From an uncultured Ruminococcus sp. (GTDB taxonomy: Bacteria > Bacillota > Clostridia > Oscillospirales > Acutalibacteraceae), in assembly GCA_902763835.1 (NCBI GenBank), contig CACWTQ010000007.1:1-36851 (forward strand): DNA of 36,851 nucleotides, read 5' to 3'. Position 1 is the first letter of the stretch; the number at the start of each line of letters is the position of its first letter. A program made the position numbers and the translations under genes. The notes beneath the pieces are model-generated. The model worked only from the letters and a program-made list of their open reading frames with translations, ran no database searches and was not told the DNA's origin. Positions 26,104 through 34,021 of this stretch are shown in pieces.

Positions 26104-26144
26104 CCCCTGTAAATTATTGTGACTGTTACAATAATTTACAGGGG
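26104..26144 (-). terminator. Terminator of the dockerin operon (17-bp stem)
   Basis: A perfect 17-bp inverted repeat (26104-26120 with 26128-26144) has a 7-nt loop. On the minus strand it ends CAGGGG then GTACTTTTTAT, 8 nt after the stop of the LRR-dockerin gene. T-rich sequence on the plus side may make it work in both directions. Confidence 0.85.
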
Positions 26145-26152
26145 ATTTTATT

Positions 26153-26878
26153 TTACTCATTCGTTAAATCAATCTTCGTCCCTATATATACATCTTCGTC
26201 AACAAAGCCTACACAATATCTCAAAATAAACAAGCTGTCCGAACTTGTTACAATCCCGTCGGAATCAACATCGGCGGCTATTAACCTAATATCATCAAGC
26301 TCATGAAGTCCAACACTGTTTCTGAGAATAATCAAGCTGTCGGCAGTTGTAACTTTTCCATCACTGTCAACATCACCCATAATCGGAACATCTGATGTTT
26401 CAATTATTTCATTAGCTTTTGCACCTATCAATTGGTATTCAATATTATTATTCTGTGCATATATTTCAGCAGAGGAATCGGGATAGCACACTATTACAAC
26501 CTTTTCACAGTTAGCAAATATACTGTTTCCGAATGATATAACACTTTCTGGAATAAATACAACCTCCAGATTGCTACAGCCATAGAAAGCACTGTTGCCG
26601 ATTTTAGTAATCGTTTCTGGAATTCTCACAGAAGTTATGTTTGTATTTCTTAAAAATGTATAGTCTGCAATTGAAACAACATTATGAGAATATACTTCCT
26701 TGGGAATTATAACCTCCGTATTGCTGCTGTGATATTCTTTCAAAACAGCATTTCCGCTCTGAAATTCATAATAAAATCCACCCTTACCGAGCAGTGCGGC
26801 AGAAGCAGATAAAGAAAAAGTATATGTGACTATAATCAATGTCATAATTAAGGAAATAAGTTTTCCTAAATTTTTCAT
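26153..26878 (-). CDS. Secreted LRR (BspA-type) protein with C-terminal type I dockerin
   Basis: About 241 aa. A signal peptide (KLISLIMTLIIVTYTFSLSASA) is followed by BspA-like leucine-rich repeats (IPETITKIGNSAFYGCSNL; IPESVISFGNSIFANCEKV) and two dockerin calcium-loop repeats: GDVDSDGKVTTADSLIILR and ADVDSDGIVTSSDSLFILR. Dockerins bind cohesins on scaffoldins, so the protein is probably displayed on a cellulosome- or amylosome-type complex at the cell surface. ATG 26878 has AGAAGGAG at 7 nt. It is a tandem paralogue of the next gene upstream and the last gene of the PqqD/S26 operon. No enzyme domain is seen, so an adhesive or substrate-contact role is inferred. Confidence 0.85.
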   Translation of the reverse strand: MKNLGKLISLIMTLIIVTYTFSLSASAALLGKGGFYYEFQSGNAVLKEYHSSNTEVIIPKEVYSHNVVSIADYTFLRNTNITSVRIPETITKIGNSAFYGCSNLEVVFIPESVISFGNSIFANCEKVVIVCYPDSSAEIYAQNNNIEYQLIGAKANEIIETSDVPIMGDVDSDGKVTTADSLIILRNSVGLHELDDIRLIAADVDSDGIVTSSDSLFILRYCVGFVDEDVYIGTKIDLTNE

Positions 26879-26917
26879 ATTTTCACTCCTTCTAATATCA
26901 ACCAAAATTATTTCAAA

Positions 26918-27685
26918 TTATTCTTTGATCAACTCCTCACCAACCTGAGATTGGACAGAGAGCTTTACGGAATATCTCAAAACATCAAGTGCGTCGGCAC
27001 TTGTGGGAATCTTATCCCTGTCCACATCGGCAAGCTTCTCTTGTAACTCGTTAAAATCTTCAAGCTTAACAGATCTTCTTAAAATCAGCAGACTGTCGCC
27101 GGAATTGATTTTGCCGTCCAAATCAACATCTCCGTATTGATATATTTTGATATCGGAATCTGTTTCGGTGTCCGTGTCGCTGTCCGAATCGGTGTCTGTA
27201 TCACTTTCTGTATCTATCGGGTCGCTGCCGTCAATTAATATGTATGGAGTATTATTATTAATTGCATATGTTTCTGCTGTTGAACCCGAATAGCATTCAA
27301 TAGTAATGTTTTCGCAATTTGCAAAAACACTGTTTCCAAATGATATTACGCTTGCCGGAATAACTATTCTTTCAAGATTAGTGCAGCCATAAAACGCACT
27401 GTTACCGATTGTTGTCACAGTATCCGGAACTGTAACGGAAGTAATATTTGTGTTTCTTAAAAAAACATAGTCGGCAATAGCAACAACCTTATGTTGATAA
27501 ACATCCGGCGGAATATTAACCTCTGTATTACTGCTGTGATATTCTTTCAAAACAGCATCGCCATTCACAAATTCATAATAAAATCCGTCTTTACCAAGCA
27601 AAGCAGCCGCCGCAGGCATTACGAAAATGTATGTAAGAATAGCCAGCACCATTGTTATTGAAATCGCTTTTCCTATCTTATTCAT
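26918..27685 (-). CDS. Secreted LRR (BspA-type) protein with acidic linker and type I dockerin
   Basis: 255 aa, a close paralogue of the downstream gene (shared stretches ALLGK-GFYYEF, LKEYHSSNTEV and FLRNTNITSV). It has a signal peptide, BspA-type LRRs, then a repetitive Asp/Ser/Thr linker (about 163-183), then a dockerin with GDVDLDGKINSGDSLLILR and a second loop ADVDRDKIPTSADALDVLR. The second loop departs from the usual D-x-N/D-x-D-G pattern: Lys replaces Gly. The ribosome site AAGGAG lies 5 nt before the ATG. It starts 12 nt after the S26 peptidase gene. Confidence 0.85.
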   Translation of the reverse strand: MNKIGKAISITMVLAILTYIFVMPAAAALLGKDGFYYEFVNGDAVLKEYHSSNTEVNIPPDVYQHKVVAIADYVFLRNTNITSVTVPDTVTTIGNSAFYGCTNLERIVIPASVISFGNSVFANCENITIECYSGSTAETYAINNNTPYILIDGSDPIDTESDTDTDSDSDTDTETDSDIKIYQYGDVDLDGKINSGDSLLILRRSVKLEDFNELQEKLADVDRDKIPTSADALDVLRYSVKLSVQSQVGEELIKE

Positions 27686-27697
27686 AAAAACTCCTTT

Positions 27698-28129
27698 TTA
27701 CTTTATGAGCAAATTGTTTTGCCGCCAAAATAATAACCCTGATATAAAAAAGTCACACCACAAATGCACGTAAAACAAGTATTTTTTATTGGTTACTTGA
27801 ATAGTTCTGTCATCTCTAACAATTCCTGCCAAAACGCCTATAATCTGCTTATCCTTTATTCCGAACTCCCTGTAAATGCAATGGTCACCACAAATCACAT
27901 AATCATCTTTTCTAACTTTCAATATCCTGTGAAGAATATATTTTCCGCTATTAGACTTATAGAGAACCGCATCATACTTTTTAAGTCTTCCCTGCGGTCT
28001 TTTTTCAATAATCATTAAATCACGGTTCTGTCGGAGAAGCGGCATCATACTTGTACCGACATTCTTATACACAAGCTTTCCGTGTTTATCAAGAACCTCT
28101 TCGTATGTAACTTTTTTGTTATCACTCAT
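27698..28129 (-). CDS. S26-type (signal peptidase-like) peptidase
   Basis: About 143 aa. The motif VGTSMMPLL has Ser27 in the position of the signal peptidase I nucleophile. The general base appears to be His67 (YILHRI), as in SipW and archaeal-type enzymes, in place of the bacterial lysine. GDHC matches the later GD box. A hydrophobic C-terminal segment (YLFYVHLWCDFFISGLLFW) may anchor it. ATG 28129 overlaps the PqqD stop by 8 nt (ATGAGTGA), implying translational coupling. It may be a dedicated peptidase for the proteins encoded downstream or for an unidentified peptide; that is inference. Confidence 0.75.
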   Translation of the reverse strand: MSDNKKVTYEEVLDKHGKLVYKNVGTSMMPLLRQNRDLMIIEKRPQGRLKKYDAVLYKSNSGKYILHRILKVRKDDYVICGDHCIYREFGIKDKQIIGVLAGIVRDDRTIQVTNKKYLFYVHLWCDFFISGLLFWRQNNLLIK

Positions 28130-28388
28130 CAATAGCACCTATAGAACGTAGCTTTTTAATTATATTTTGGGTATCCTGTACAATAACAGCCTTTGGCGCA
28201 TCGTAAATTTCCGCAAGAGAATCAACAATTTTATCAACAGTTGTTTCTGTTTTCAATGCATCAACAATAAAAGCTGCCGTTTCGTTACTGCGAATAATTC
28301 CGTGAAAAATATCCGCAGACGAACCTGCGGCAACCATAATCTGTTCACCGTCTGTTACATAAGTTATAAATCCTTCTCTAAGTTTCAA
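28122..28388 (-). CDS. PqqD family protein (RiPP recognition element-like)
   Basis: 88 aa. The PqqD pattern is clear: FITYVTDGEQIMV, then NETAAFIVDALKTETTVDKIVDSL, then a C-terminal helix IIKKLRSIGAIDE. Such domains bind leader peptides and deliver them to modifying enzymes. No radical SAM or other modification enzyme, and no obvious precursor peptide, is present nearby. The start is TTG with AAGGAG at 8 nt. First gene of the operon, behind a leader of about 255 nt. Confidence 0.8.
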   Translation of the reverse strand: MKLREGFITYVTDGEQIMVAAGSSADIFHGIIRSNETAAFIVDALKTETTVDKIVDSLAEIYDAPKAVIVQDTQNIIKKLRSIGAIDE

Positions 28389-28644
28389 AATCTCAACTCC
28401 TTAAAATTACCGTTTATCTAAAAATTTCTACTTGAGCGGTTGGAACGCCCACCGAAACCAATAATCCGCTTTCAACAAACTGATTGGAGCAATTCTAACC
28501 ATCACTATAATGGATTTGAACGGTGGCTCGTTTGTGTTGTGTTGAAATTTGCTCGATTTTTAGAACATTTTACCCCAGAATCAGGGACATTTTCGTGTTG
28601 AAAACCCAACCGCTTGGTAGAAAATTTTCCGAAAATACTAACCT
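28389..28644 (-). other. Structured leader of the pqqD-S26-dockerin operon
   Basis: Non-coding stretch between the promoter and the pqqD start. AGCGGTTGG (28435-28443) and CCAACCGCT (28606-28614) form a perfect 9-bp outer inverted repeat, with CCACCG (28449-28454) and CGGTGG (28521-28526) nested inside. A further GAGCAA/TTGCTC pair is seen. I cannot match it to a known riboswitch. It could be a cis-acting RNA or a MITE-like insertion. Confidence 0.5.
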
Positions 28645-28650
28645 AATCTT

Positions 28651-28679
28651 ATTATAACACTAAAAAATAAATTTGTAAA
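28651..28679 (-). promoter_or_regulatory. Sigma-A promoter of the pqqD-S26-dockerin operon
   Basis: Minus strand TTTACA, 17 nt, TATAAT. The -10 is perfect and the -35 has five of six matches. Transcription would begin near 28644. Confidence 0.8.
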
Positions 28680-28724
28680 TAGATTTTAACAAAACATAAA
28701 AATATTACAATTTTTTTCTGTATA

Positions 28725-29378
28725 TCAAAAAACAGACAATATGTGACTTTCTGTAAAATCACTTTCAACGGTATAATCCGCCAAAACTTTAAGTTTATCC
28801 CAAAATCTTTTCTGAGTACTGTCAAAAACCGCCATAGTTTTAAAGTCTGCGTTCTTAGCGGTTGTTAATGCGGAAAGTGAATCTTCCACAACCAAAGTAT
28901 CAACCGGTACGGTATTCATAATATTACAGCATTCGATATATATTTTCGGAGATGTTTTCCCCTCCCCTATATCGGTACAGGATATTGCATCTTTAAAATA
29001 ATGAATAATGTCCAGATGTTTCAATGCTCCGATAATCAAGTATTTATCGGTTGCAGTTGCGACGGTAATGGGAATATGATTATTTTTTAGATATTTCAAT
29101 AATTCAACCGTACCGCCACGCATTTCAACGTCATTGAAATAAAAATTTTCAATAACTTTATTTTCTTCCTTGATTATCTCTTGAACCGAAAAAGGAAGAT
29201 TATACTCACGCTTTATGTATTCCGCACCCTCAAGCATACTCATAGGTGTTAAAATCTCGATAAGTTTATCATCAGGTGTTACACCTGTTGACTTAATTAA
29301 ATCTACTACCATACTATTCCAAAACTCCATAGATTTTAAAAGCGTACCGTCCGCATCAAAAATTACGCCCTTAAGCAT
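28725..29378 (-). CDS. HAD family hydrolase (beta-phosphoglucomutase/phosphatase-like)
   Basis: 217 aa. Motif I is FDADGTLL, with nucleophile Asp8 and acid/base Asp10; a helical cap follows; motif II lies in PITVATATDK; motif III/IV is the LVVEDSLSAL segment. It resembles small sugar-phosphate phosphatases and beta-phosphoglucomutases. The start ATG directly follows the stop of the GH13 gene (TAAATG) with GGAGGT just upstream, so it is translated in step with that enzyme. This suggests a role in handling a phosphorylated sugar from alpha-glucan breakdown, which is inference. Confidence 0.85.
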   Translation of the reverse strand: MLKGVIFDADGTLLKSMEFWNSMVVDLIKSTGVTPDDKLIEILTPMSMLEGAEYIKREYNLPFSVQEIIKEENKVIENFYFNDVEMRGGTVELLKYLKNNHIPITVATATDKYLIIGALKHLDIIHYFKDAISCTDIGEGKTSPKIYIECCNIMNTVPVDTLVVEDSLSALTTAKNADFKTMAVFDSTQKRFWDKLKVLADYTVESDFTESHILSVF

Positions 29379-31124
29379 TTATACCTCCGTTACAAGAATA
29401 CCTTTTGCGGCAAGCAAGCCGTCACCCATTTTTCTTGAGAAAATAACATTATCATTACTTACAGCTATTTCGGAATCCGAACAGTTAAGAATAACTCTCA
29501 CTGTTTTTGTATCATTGTACTTCTCGAACATCAGAATTTTGTCATTGCCGCTGTCAATAAACCGAACATCACCGCAGCGAAGAACTTCGTTATTCTTACG
29601 CATAGCAATAAGCTGCTTCATAACTGAAATACGGCTGCCATAGCGACCGCTTTCAATTTCTTTCCACGGCATAGGACGGCGGCAATCGGGGTCATAGCCG
29701 CCCTCAAGACAGATTTCCGTTCCGTAATAAATACACACAGAACCGCTTAACGTGAACAATGCGGTCAACTCCTGATAAAAAATATCCTCATCATTTCCGC
29801 AGCGAGTCATCAGCCGCATAGTATCATGTGAATCAAGCAGATTAAACATAACATTATTCGTCTGAATCGGATATTGATTATAGCAATAATTAACACGATA
29901 TGCAAAATCCTTTGCAGTGATGTTATTATGCCAGAATCCATCAATAGTTTCTTGCAGAGAATAATTCATAATTGAATCGAACTCATCACCACGAAGCCAA
30001 GCAATAGAATTATGCCAAGTTTCACCACATATGAAGAAATCGGGCTTGACAGAAAACAATGCTTTGCGGAGCTGTTTGTTGAAATCGTGAGAAAGCTCGT
30101 CGGAAACATCAAGACGAATTGCGTCAATATCGTAATACTTTACCCAACGAGTACAAACATTTATAAAGTATTCCGCAACCTCGGGATTATTTGTGTTCAA
30201 TTTTGGCATTCCGTCAACGAATGCAAATGAATAATATTCACCTTTTTTACTTCTGCTGCCTATTTTTGAAAACGGATATTTATTAATCATAAACCAATTG
30301 AAGTAACGTGAATCTCTGCCGTTCTTCAAAACGTCTTGCCACGGAGCAAATTCCTCACCACTGTGATTGAAAACTCCGTCAAGCATAACTCTAATACCAC
30401 GGCTGTGTGCTTCTTTGACAAGTTTTTTTATGTCGCTGTCATTGCCAAATGAGCTATCAATCTTAGTATAATCTTTTGTATTATATTTGTGATTAGAAGT
30501 GCTTTCGTTGATTGGTGTAAAGTATAAGCCGTTTATTCCGAGTTCTTTGAGATAGTCAAGCTTACTTGTCACACCTTTCAAATCACCGCCGTAAGCATAA
30601 GCATTGCTCGCCTTTTTATCGGGACTTGACCAATTATGATACTTTCTCCCTCTGTCCGTGCAGCTGTTGCAGAATCTGTCAGGAAAAATCTGATACCAGA
30701 TTGTACTATTAACCCACTCTGCCGGTTTAATAATATCCGTGCTGTTCATCCAAGGAAAGAAATAATCTTGCCGTCTGCCCTTGTAATCTGAGAACTCTTC
30801 AAAGGTCTTGAAGCCGTCCTCAAACATATAAAATGTTTCCTCACCGCTGTGAATAATGAAATAGTAACGACATCTTTTATATTTTGGTTCTACAATTGAC
30901 TGCCAGATTTTATGGTTTTGAAGAGTAAAGACGTTAGTCATATCGATATGAGTACCGTCCCACGATACATCACCGCCGAACAAACCACAGTTGAAAGGGT
31001 CGCCCCAGACAAGCACTGCCCTATCTATGTCATAGGCTGTTTGAAGCTTTATGACGAGTTTGTTCTCATTAAGAGGATAACAAAAGTTATCTGTGGAAAT
31101 ATGATATATTGCCGATAAATTCAT
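29379..31124 (-). CDS. GH13 alpha-glucan hydrolase (neopullulanase/cyclomaltodextrinase type)
   Basis: 581 aa, no signal peptide, so cytoplasmic. An N-terminal beta domain (about 1-120, CBM34-like) precedes the TIM barrel. The four GH13 signature regions are intact: DGVFNHSG (249-256), IRLDVSDE with nucleophile Asp339, CGETW with acid/base Glu368, and NLLDSHDT with Asp434. The N-domain and barrel arrangement fits neopullulanase, maltogenic amylase or cyclomaltodextrinase, which act on imported malto-oligosaccharides; substrate is not decided by sequence. ATG 31124 has AAAGGAGG about 6 nt upstream. First gene of a two-gene unit with the HAD hydrolase. Confidence 0.9.
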   Translation of the reverse strand: MNLSAIYHISTDNFCYPLNENKLVIKLQTAYDIDRAVLVWGDPFNCGLFGGDVSWDGTHIDMTNVFTLQNHKIWQSIVEPKYKRCRYYFIIHSGEETFYMFEDGFKTFEEFSDYKGRRQDYFFPWMNSTDIIKPAEWVNSTIWYQIFPDRFCNSCTDRGRKYHNWSSPDKKASNAYAYGGDLKGVTSKLDYLKELGINGLYFTPINESTSNHKYNTKDYTKIDSSFGNDSDIKKLVKEAHSRGIRVMLDGVFNHSGEEFAPWQDVLKNGRDSRYFNWFMINKYPFSKIGSRSKKGEYYSFAFVDGMPKLNTNNPEVAEYFINVCTRWVKYYDIDAIRLDVSDELSHDFNKQLRKALFSVKPDFFICGETWHNSIAWLRGDEFDSIMNYSLQETIDGFWHNNITAKDFAYRVNYCYNQYPIQTNNVMFNLLDSHDTMRLMTRCGNDEDIFYQELTALFTLSGSVCIYYGTEICLEGGYDPDCRRPMPWKEIESGRYGSRISVMKQLIAMRKNNEVLRCGDVRFIDSGNDKILMFEKYNDTKTVRVILNCSDSEIAVSNDNVIFSRKMGDGLLAAKGILVTEV

Positions 31125-31164
31125 ATTACAACCTCCTTTGTAACATTAACTTTTTATCGGTAAT

Positions 31165-31193
31165 ATTATAACATATTTTGTCGAGTTTGTCCA
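31165..31193 (-). promoter_or_regulatory. Sigma-A promoter of the GH13-HAD unit
   Basis: Minus strand TGGACA, 17 nt, TATAAT, with an extended -10 (TGTTATAAT). The start of transcription would be about 35 nt before the GH13 ATG. Confidence 0.8.
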
Positions 31194-31194
31194 G

Positions 31195-31209
31195 GCGGGC
31201 AATTCCCGC
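31195..31209. repeat. 15-bp palindrome next to an R element
   Basis: GCGGGCAATTCCCGC, a perfect 5-bp stem, 8 nt before the R-family end at 31217. It abuts the -35 of the GH13 promoter. Confidence 0.5.
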
Positions 31210-31216
31210 TAAAAAC

Positions 31217-31876
31217 ACGTGAAGATAGTTATTTTTATTTTTAACTTAGGAACTGTTGGGAAATAAGTTGAACAATTTAGACGCAGGATAATTTGTTCTG
31301 TGTTAGGCACAACACCGCAGGAATACTGACGTATTTCAAGTTGTAACGACACACAGGGCAAATTAGACAAGTATAAATGTTCAAGTTATTTTCTGACAGT
31401 TCCTTACATACCCGACCTATAATTTATCAAATTTTTTTCTACCTGTACGGTTGAAATCAAATCGTAGGTTTATACTTGCCGCTGTTGCAAAGCTAACAAT
31501 AGATTTCGAGATAAAAATTCGGCATACAAGGAAGGAATCCGCAGGCTTGCCGACGCAAGTCAAGGGTGACTGACGCAGTATGGCGGAATTTTAGCCGAAA
31601 GATATGTGAGATTTGCAATAACAAGCTTCGCAGCCGTACAGCTACAATTTTTGGTATGATTGTTATTGCTCTTAATAAAGTTGGTCAAAAACTACCGCAT
31701 TTATACTCGGTGTCTAAAACATTGGGCAATTATATTTTTTCTTATATTTGAAATCGAATTGCCAAGCCTTTATAAAAATTGATATTGCTAAATACTTGCT
31801 CAATGTTTTCATTTTCGAGTATAAATCAACTTTCGGTCGGGTTAATGAATTTGCATTAAAAAAAACTGTCTTCACG
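31217..31876. repeat. R-family repeat, large copy carrying a nested MITE
   Basis: The left end ACGTGAAGATAG and the right end CTGTCTTCACGT are inverted, each with its inner ACCCGACC-type motif. The left spacing is interrupted by the MITE at 31249. Without it, the element is about 502 bp. The interior (about 31430-31800) shares GGTCAAAAACTACCGCAT with the copy at 23274 and also holds a segment (TTGCAATAACAAGCTTCGCAG) with no counterpart there. The longest open frame (61 codons at 31566) has no ribosome site, so I see no gene in this 760-bp intergenic region. Confidence 0.75.
31249..31403 (+). mobile_element. MITE-like element, full copy (155 bp)
   Basis: The terminal inverted repeats are about 26 bp: GGAACTGTTGGGAAATAAG at the left, and ATTTTCTGACAGTTCC at the right. 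The element is flanked by TTA (31246-31248 and 31404-31406), a 3-bp target duplication. No ORF. The first 92 bp are identical to the copy at 36758, indicating recent movement. The source transposase is not in the window. Confidence 0.9.
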
Positions 31877-31884
31877 TATTAAAA

Positions 31885-34008
31885 TTATCTTGTAGTTTCA
31901 ACTGTTTTGCATTCGATATTAATATTTACATTGCAGTTTTTTAGGCTCTCGGTGTAAAATTCGGTGTTGTTGTATTTTTTTGAATCGGAAAATTTCAAAT
32001 GTCTGCCAAGACTGTAAACATCATAATTTTTCACGTTAAGCATATCTTTAACAGAACTGTCGGCTATATTATGAAGCTCTTCGGAAAAAATACGCTCTAT
32101 TTCGCTCTCGGATAAATTATCGGGGTTTTCAAGTATGGTTATATCAAGCTTACAAGAGATATCAAAATCAAGTGTATCGTTTCTGTCCTTTGCAGTAATG
32201 TTTGTGCTGCATTTCGTAACTCTGCCGGAAAGTCCGTCAAAACTCAAAACTGTACCGTTGTCAATTCCGATAAGAGTTTTATAGGTTATAAAATCATTTT
32301 CGTCAAGCTCGTAAATCTCTCCCTCACCGCCGATTGCCGCAACCGAAGATAATTTGATAGTATTTTGGTCAACACGAATTACTGTTGCCGTGGGAGTATC
32401 GGTGGAATTTTTCGATTGATTTATAAAGTTCAAAATTGTGAATAAATTATCGTTCTTTGAATTTGACGGTGAAATCGTTGTCATATGGTCAATAGGAATA
32501 ATACTGTCCGAAACCTTAAGAGTTAAAATATCCTCGGCGGTTGTTTCACTGACGTAAAGCTTCACAGTCGGGCGTGCATCGCTGTAGCGGATAAAGTAAT
32601 CAAGAATCGCTTCCATATCGCCTTTAGCCGTTTCCCAGCCAACTATAATAGCGGAATTTTGACCAAGAAAAGGCTCGCTTCCGGAACTGTTTTTTATCTT
32701 TCCCATTGCGTCGCCGATTGACTTTCCTTTTACCTGAATGCACTTGTTTTGCTGCTCGCTGCCGTCGGAATAGTTGTCGATATACTGAACCGTCACTGCG
32801 TATTCCTCGCCGTATTTGTCAATGCCTACACCCTTTATAATCATTCTGTCATGAATCTGAGTTTTCTGACACCCCGAAAGTAAGGGAATGCACAAAAGCA
32901 CAGCAATTGTCAATGTAGCTGTTCTTGCGGCTCTTGAACTTATTTTTCTTCTTCCCATTGCCAATACGGCTATCAACGGAAATATAAATGTCACCACAAC
33001 AAATGTTACTAACATTATTTTTGAGTTCATAACAATATATCTTATAGGTTCATATCTAACTGATATGAACGCACATATTCCTACAACTATTACCAAAACG
33101 GGGTTTAAGATTTTTGCTTTTTCTGCCATTATGGAATTTTGAACACATTCCCTCAATGCACACAGTGACAGTGAAACGTTTACGAACATTCCAACCGTCC
33201 ACAATGCAAGAAATATTACGTCAAGCCGCTGAAATGCACCAAGCTCTATTAACTGAGTTGCGGTGTAAAACGGATAGGGAGTTGTGTGGATATATTCGCC
33301 AAGTACTCCAAAAGAGATTATACTTAATGCCGATATTGTTAAATTTGAAACAATTACTGAGGATAAAACCGTTTTTTTTACTTTACCTTTTATCTTATGA
33401 ACAAAGAAAAACATTGAAGGTATTGATGAAGCATATGCAACAAGATATATTGTATTGTCAAATATTTCACTTGGCTGTTCTATAAAAATGTGTGAATAAT
33501 TCAAGAGATTTATTCTGAATACAAGCGAAAAGCATATTATAATAATTGACAGCATAATCAACGTTGAAAAGATCGTTGCTGCTCTTCCTATTGCGGCAAT
33601 ACCTTTATATGCCGAATAATAGCAGCAGGATAATGTCAATAAAAAGAAAGCAAAAAACGGCAGTCCGGGGTTAATGAAATTACTGAGCAAAAGTGAAAAT
33701 ACCAACAAGGATACTAAAGCCGAATACATAAAGTAAACTATATATACCAGTGAAAATATACTGCTTAACACAGGCTTTTTCGCTTGAATTATTCTTATGA
33801 TATTTTCGTTTTCCGACCGCTTTGCAAAAATAAACAACGGAATTGACAGAACCGAAAGCACAACAATTGCAAATATTGCAGATACGGCTAACATCAATAG
33901 GTCAAGATTATTTACAGTGTAATTTGAATACATCATTGCACTAAACACTATAGTTACAAATATAACACTGAAAATTTGATACGGTGAAATTGATTTACTT
34001 TTATCCAT
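31885..34008 (-). CDS. Fused spore germination permease GerAB and lipoprotein-type GerAC
   Basis: About 707 aa from ATG 34008 (GGAGGG at 6 nt). Residues 1 to about 352 form a GerAB-type APC-fold permease with about ten membrane helices (ISPYQIFSVIF at the start). A basic segment (RRKISSRAAR), a short hydrophobic stretch and a lipobox-like LLSGC (Cys380) follow, exactly as in a GerAC signal peptide. The rest is a GerAC domain (HDRMIIKGVGIDKYGEEYAV; then FLGQNSAIIVGWETA). GerAB and GerAC are normally separate genes of a germinant receptor. An internal ATG at 32958 matches a former gerAC start but has no ribosome site. It follows gerAA by 13 nt. Confidence 0.88.
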   Translation of the reverse strand: MDKSKSISPYQIFSVIFVTIVFSAMMYSNYTVNNLDLLMLAVSAIFAIVVLSVLSIPLFIFAKRSENENIIRIIQAKKPVLSSIFSLVYIVYFMYSALVSLLVFSLLLSNFINPGLPFFAFFLLTLSCCYYSAYKGIAAIGRAATIFSTLIMLSIIIICFSLVFRINLLNYSHIFIEQPSEIFDNTIYLVAYASSIPSMFFFVHKIKGKVKKTVLSSVIVSNLTISALSIISFGVLGEYIHTTPYPFYTATQLIELGAFQRLDVIFLALWTVGMFVNVSLSLCALRECVQNSIMAEKAKILNPVLVIVVGICAFISVRYEPIRYIVMNSKIMLVTFVVVTFIFPLIAVLAMGRRKISSRAARTATLTIAVLLCIPLLSGCQKTQIHDRMIIKGVGIDKYGEEYAVTVQYIDNYSDGSEQQNKCIQVKGKSIGDAMGKIKNSSGSEPFLGQNSAIIVGWETAKGDMEAILDYFIRYSDARPTVKLYVSETTAEDILTLKVSDSIIPIDHMTTISPSNSKNDNLFTILNFINQSKNSTDTPTATVIRVDQNTIKLSSVAAIGGEGEIYELDENDFITYKTLIGIDNGTVLSFDGLSGRVTKCSTNITAKDRNDTLDFDISCKLDITILENPDNLSESEIERIFSEELHNIADSSVKDMLNVKNYDVYSLGRHLKFSDSKKYNNTEFYTESLKNCNVNINIECKTVETTR

Positions 34009-34021
34009 TCTCTTCCCTCCG

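Noticed and set aside
28505..28608. A 34-codon TTG-start frame in the pqqD leader as a possible RiPP precursor
   Set aside because: No ribosome site, no leader/core pattern, and it runs through the inverted repeat; most likely non-coding.
31566..31751. A 61-codon frame inside the large R element as a transposase remnant
   Set aside because: No ribosome site, no DDE or HUH motif, and the frame crosses segments shared with non-coding copies.
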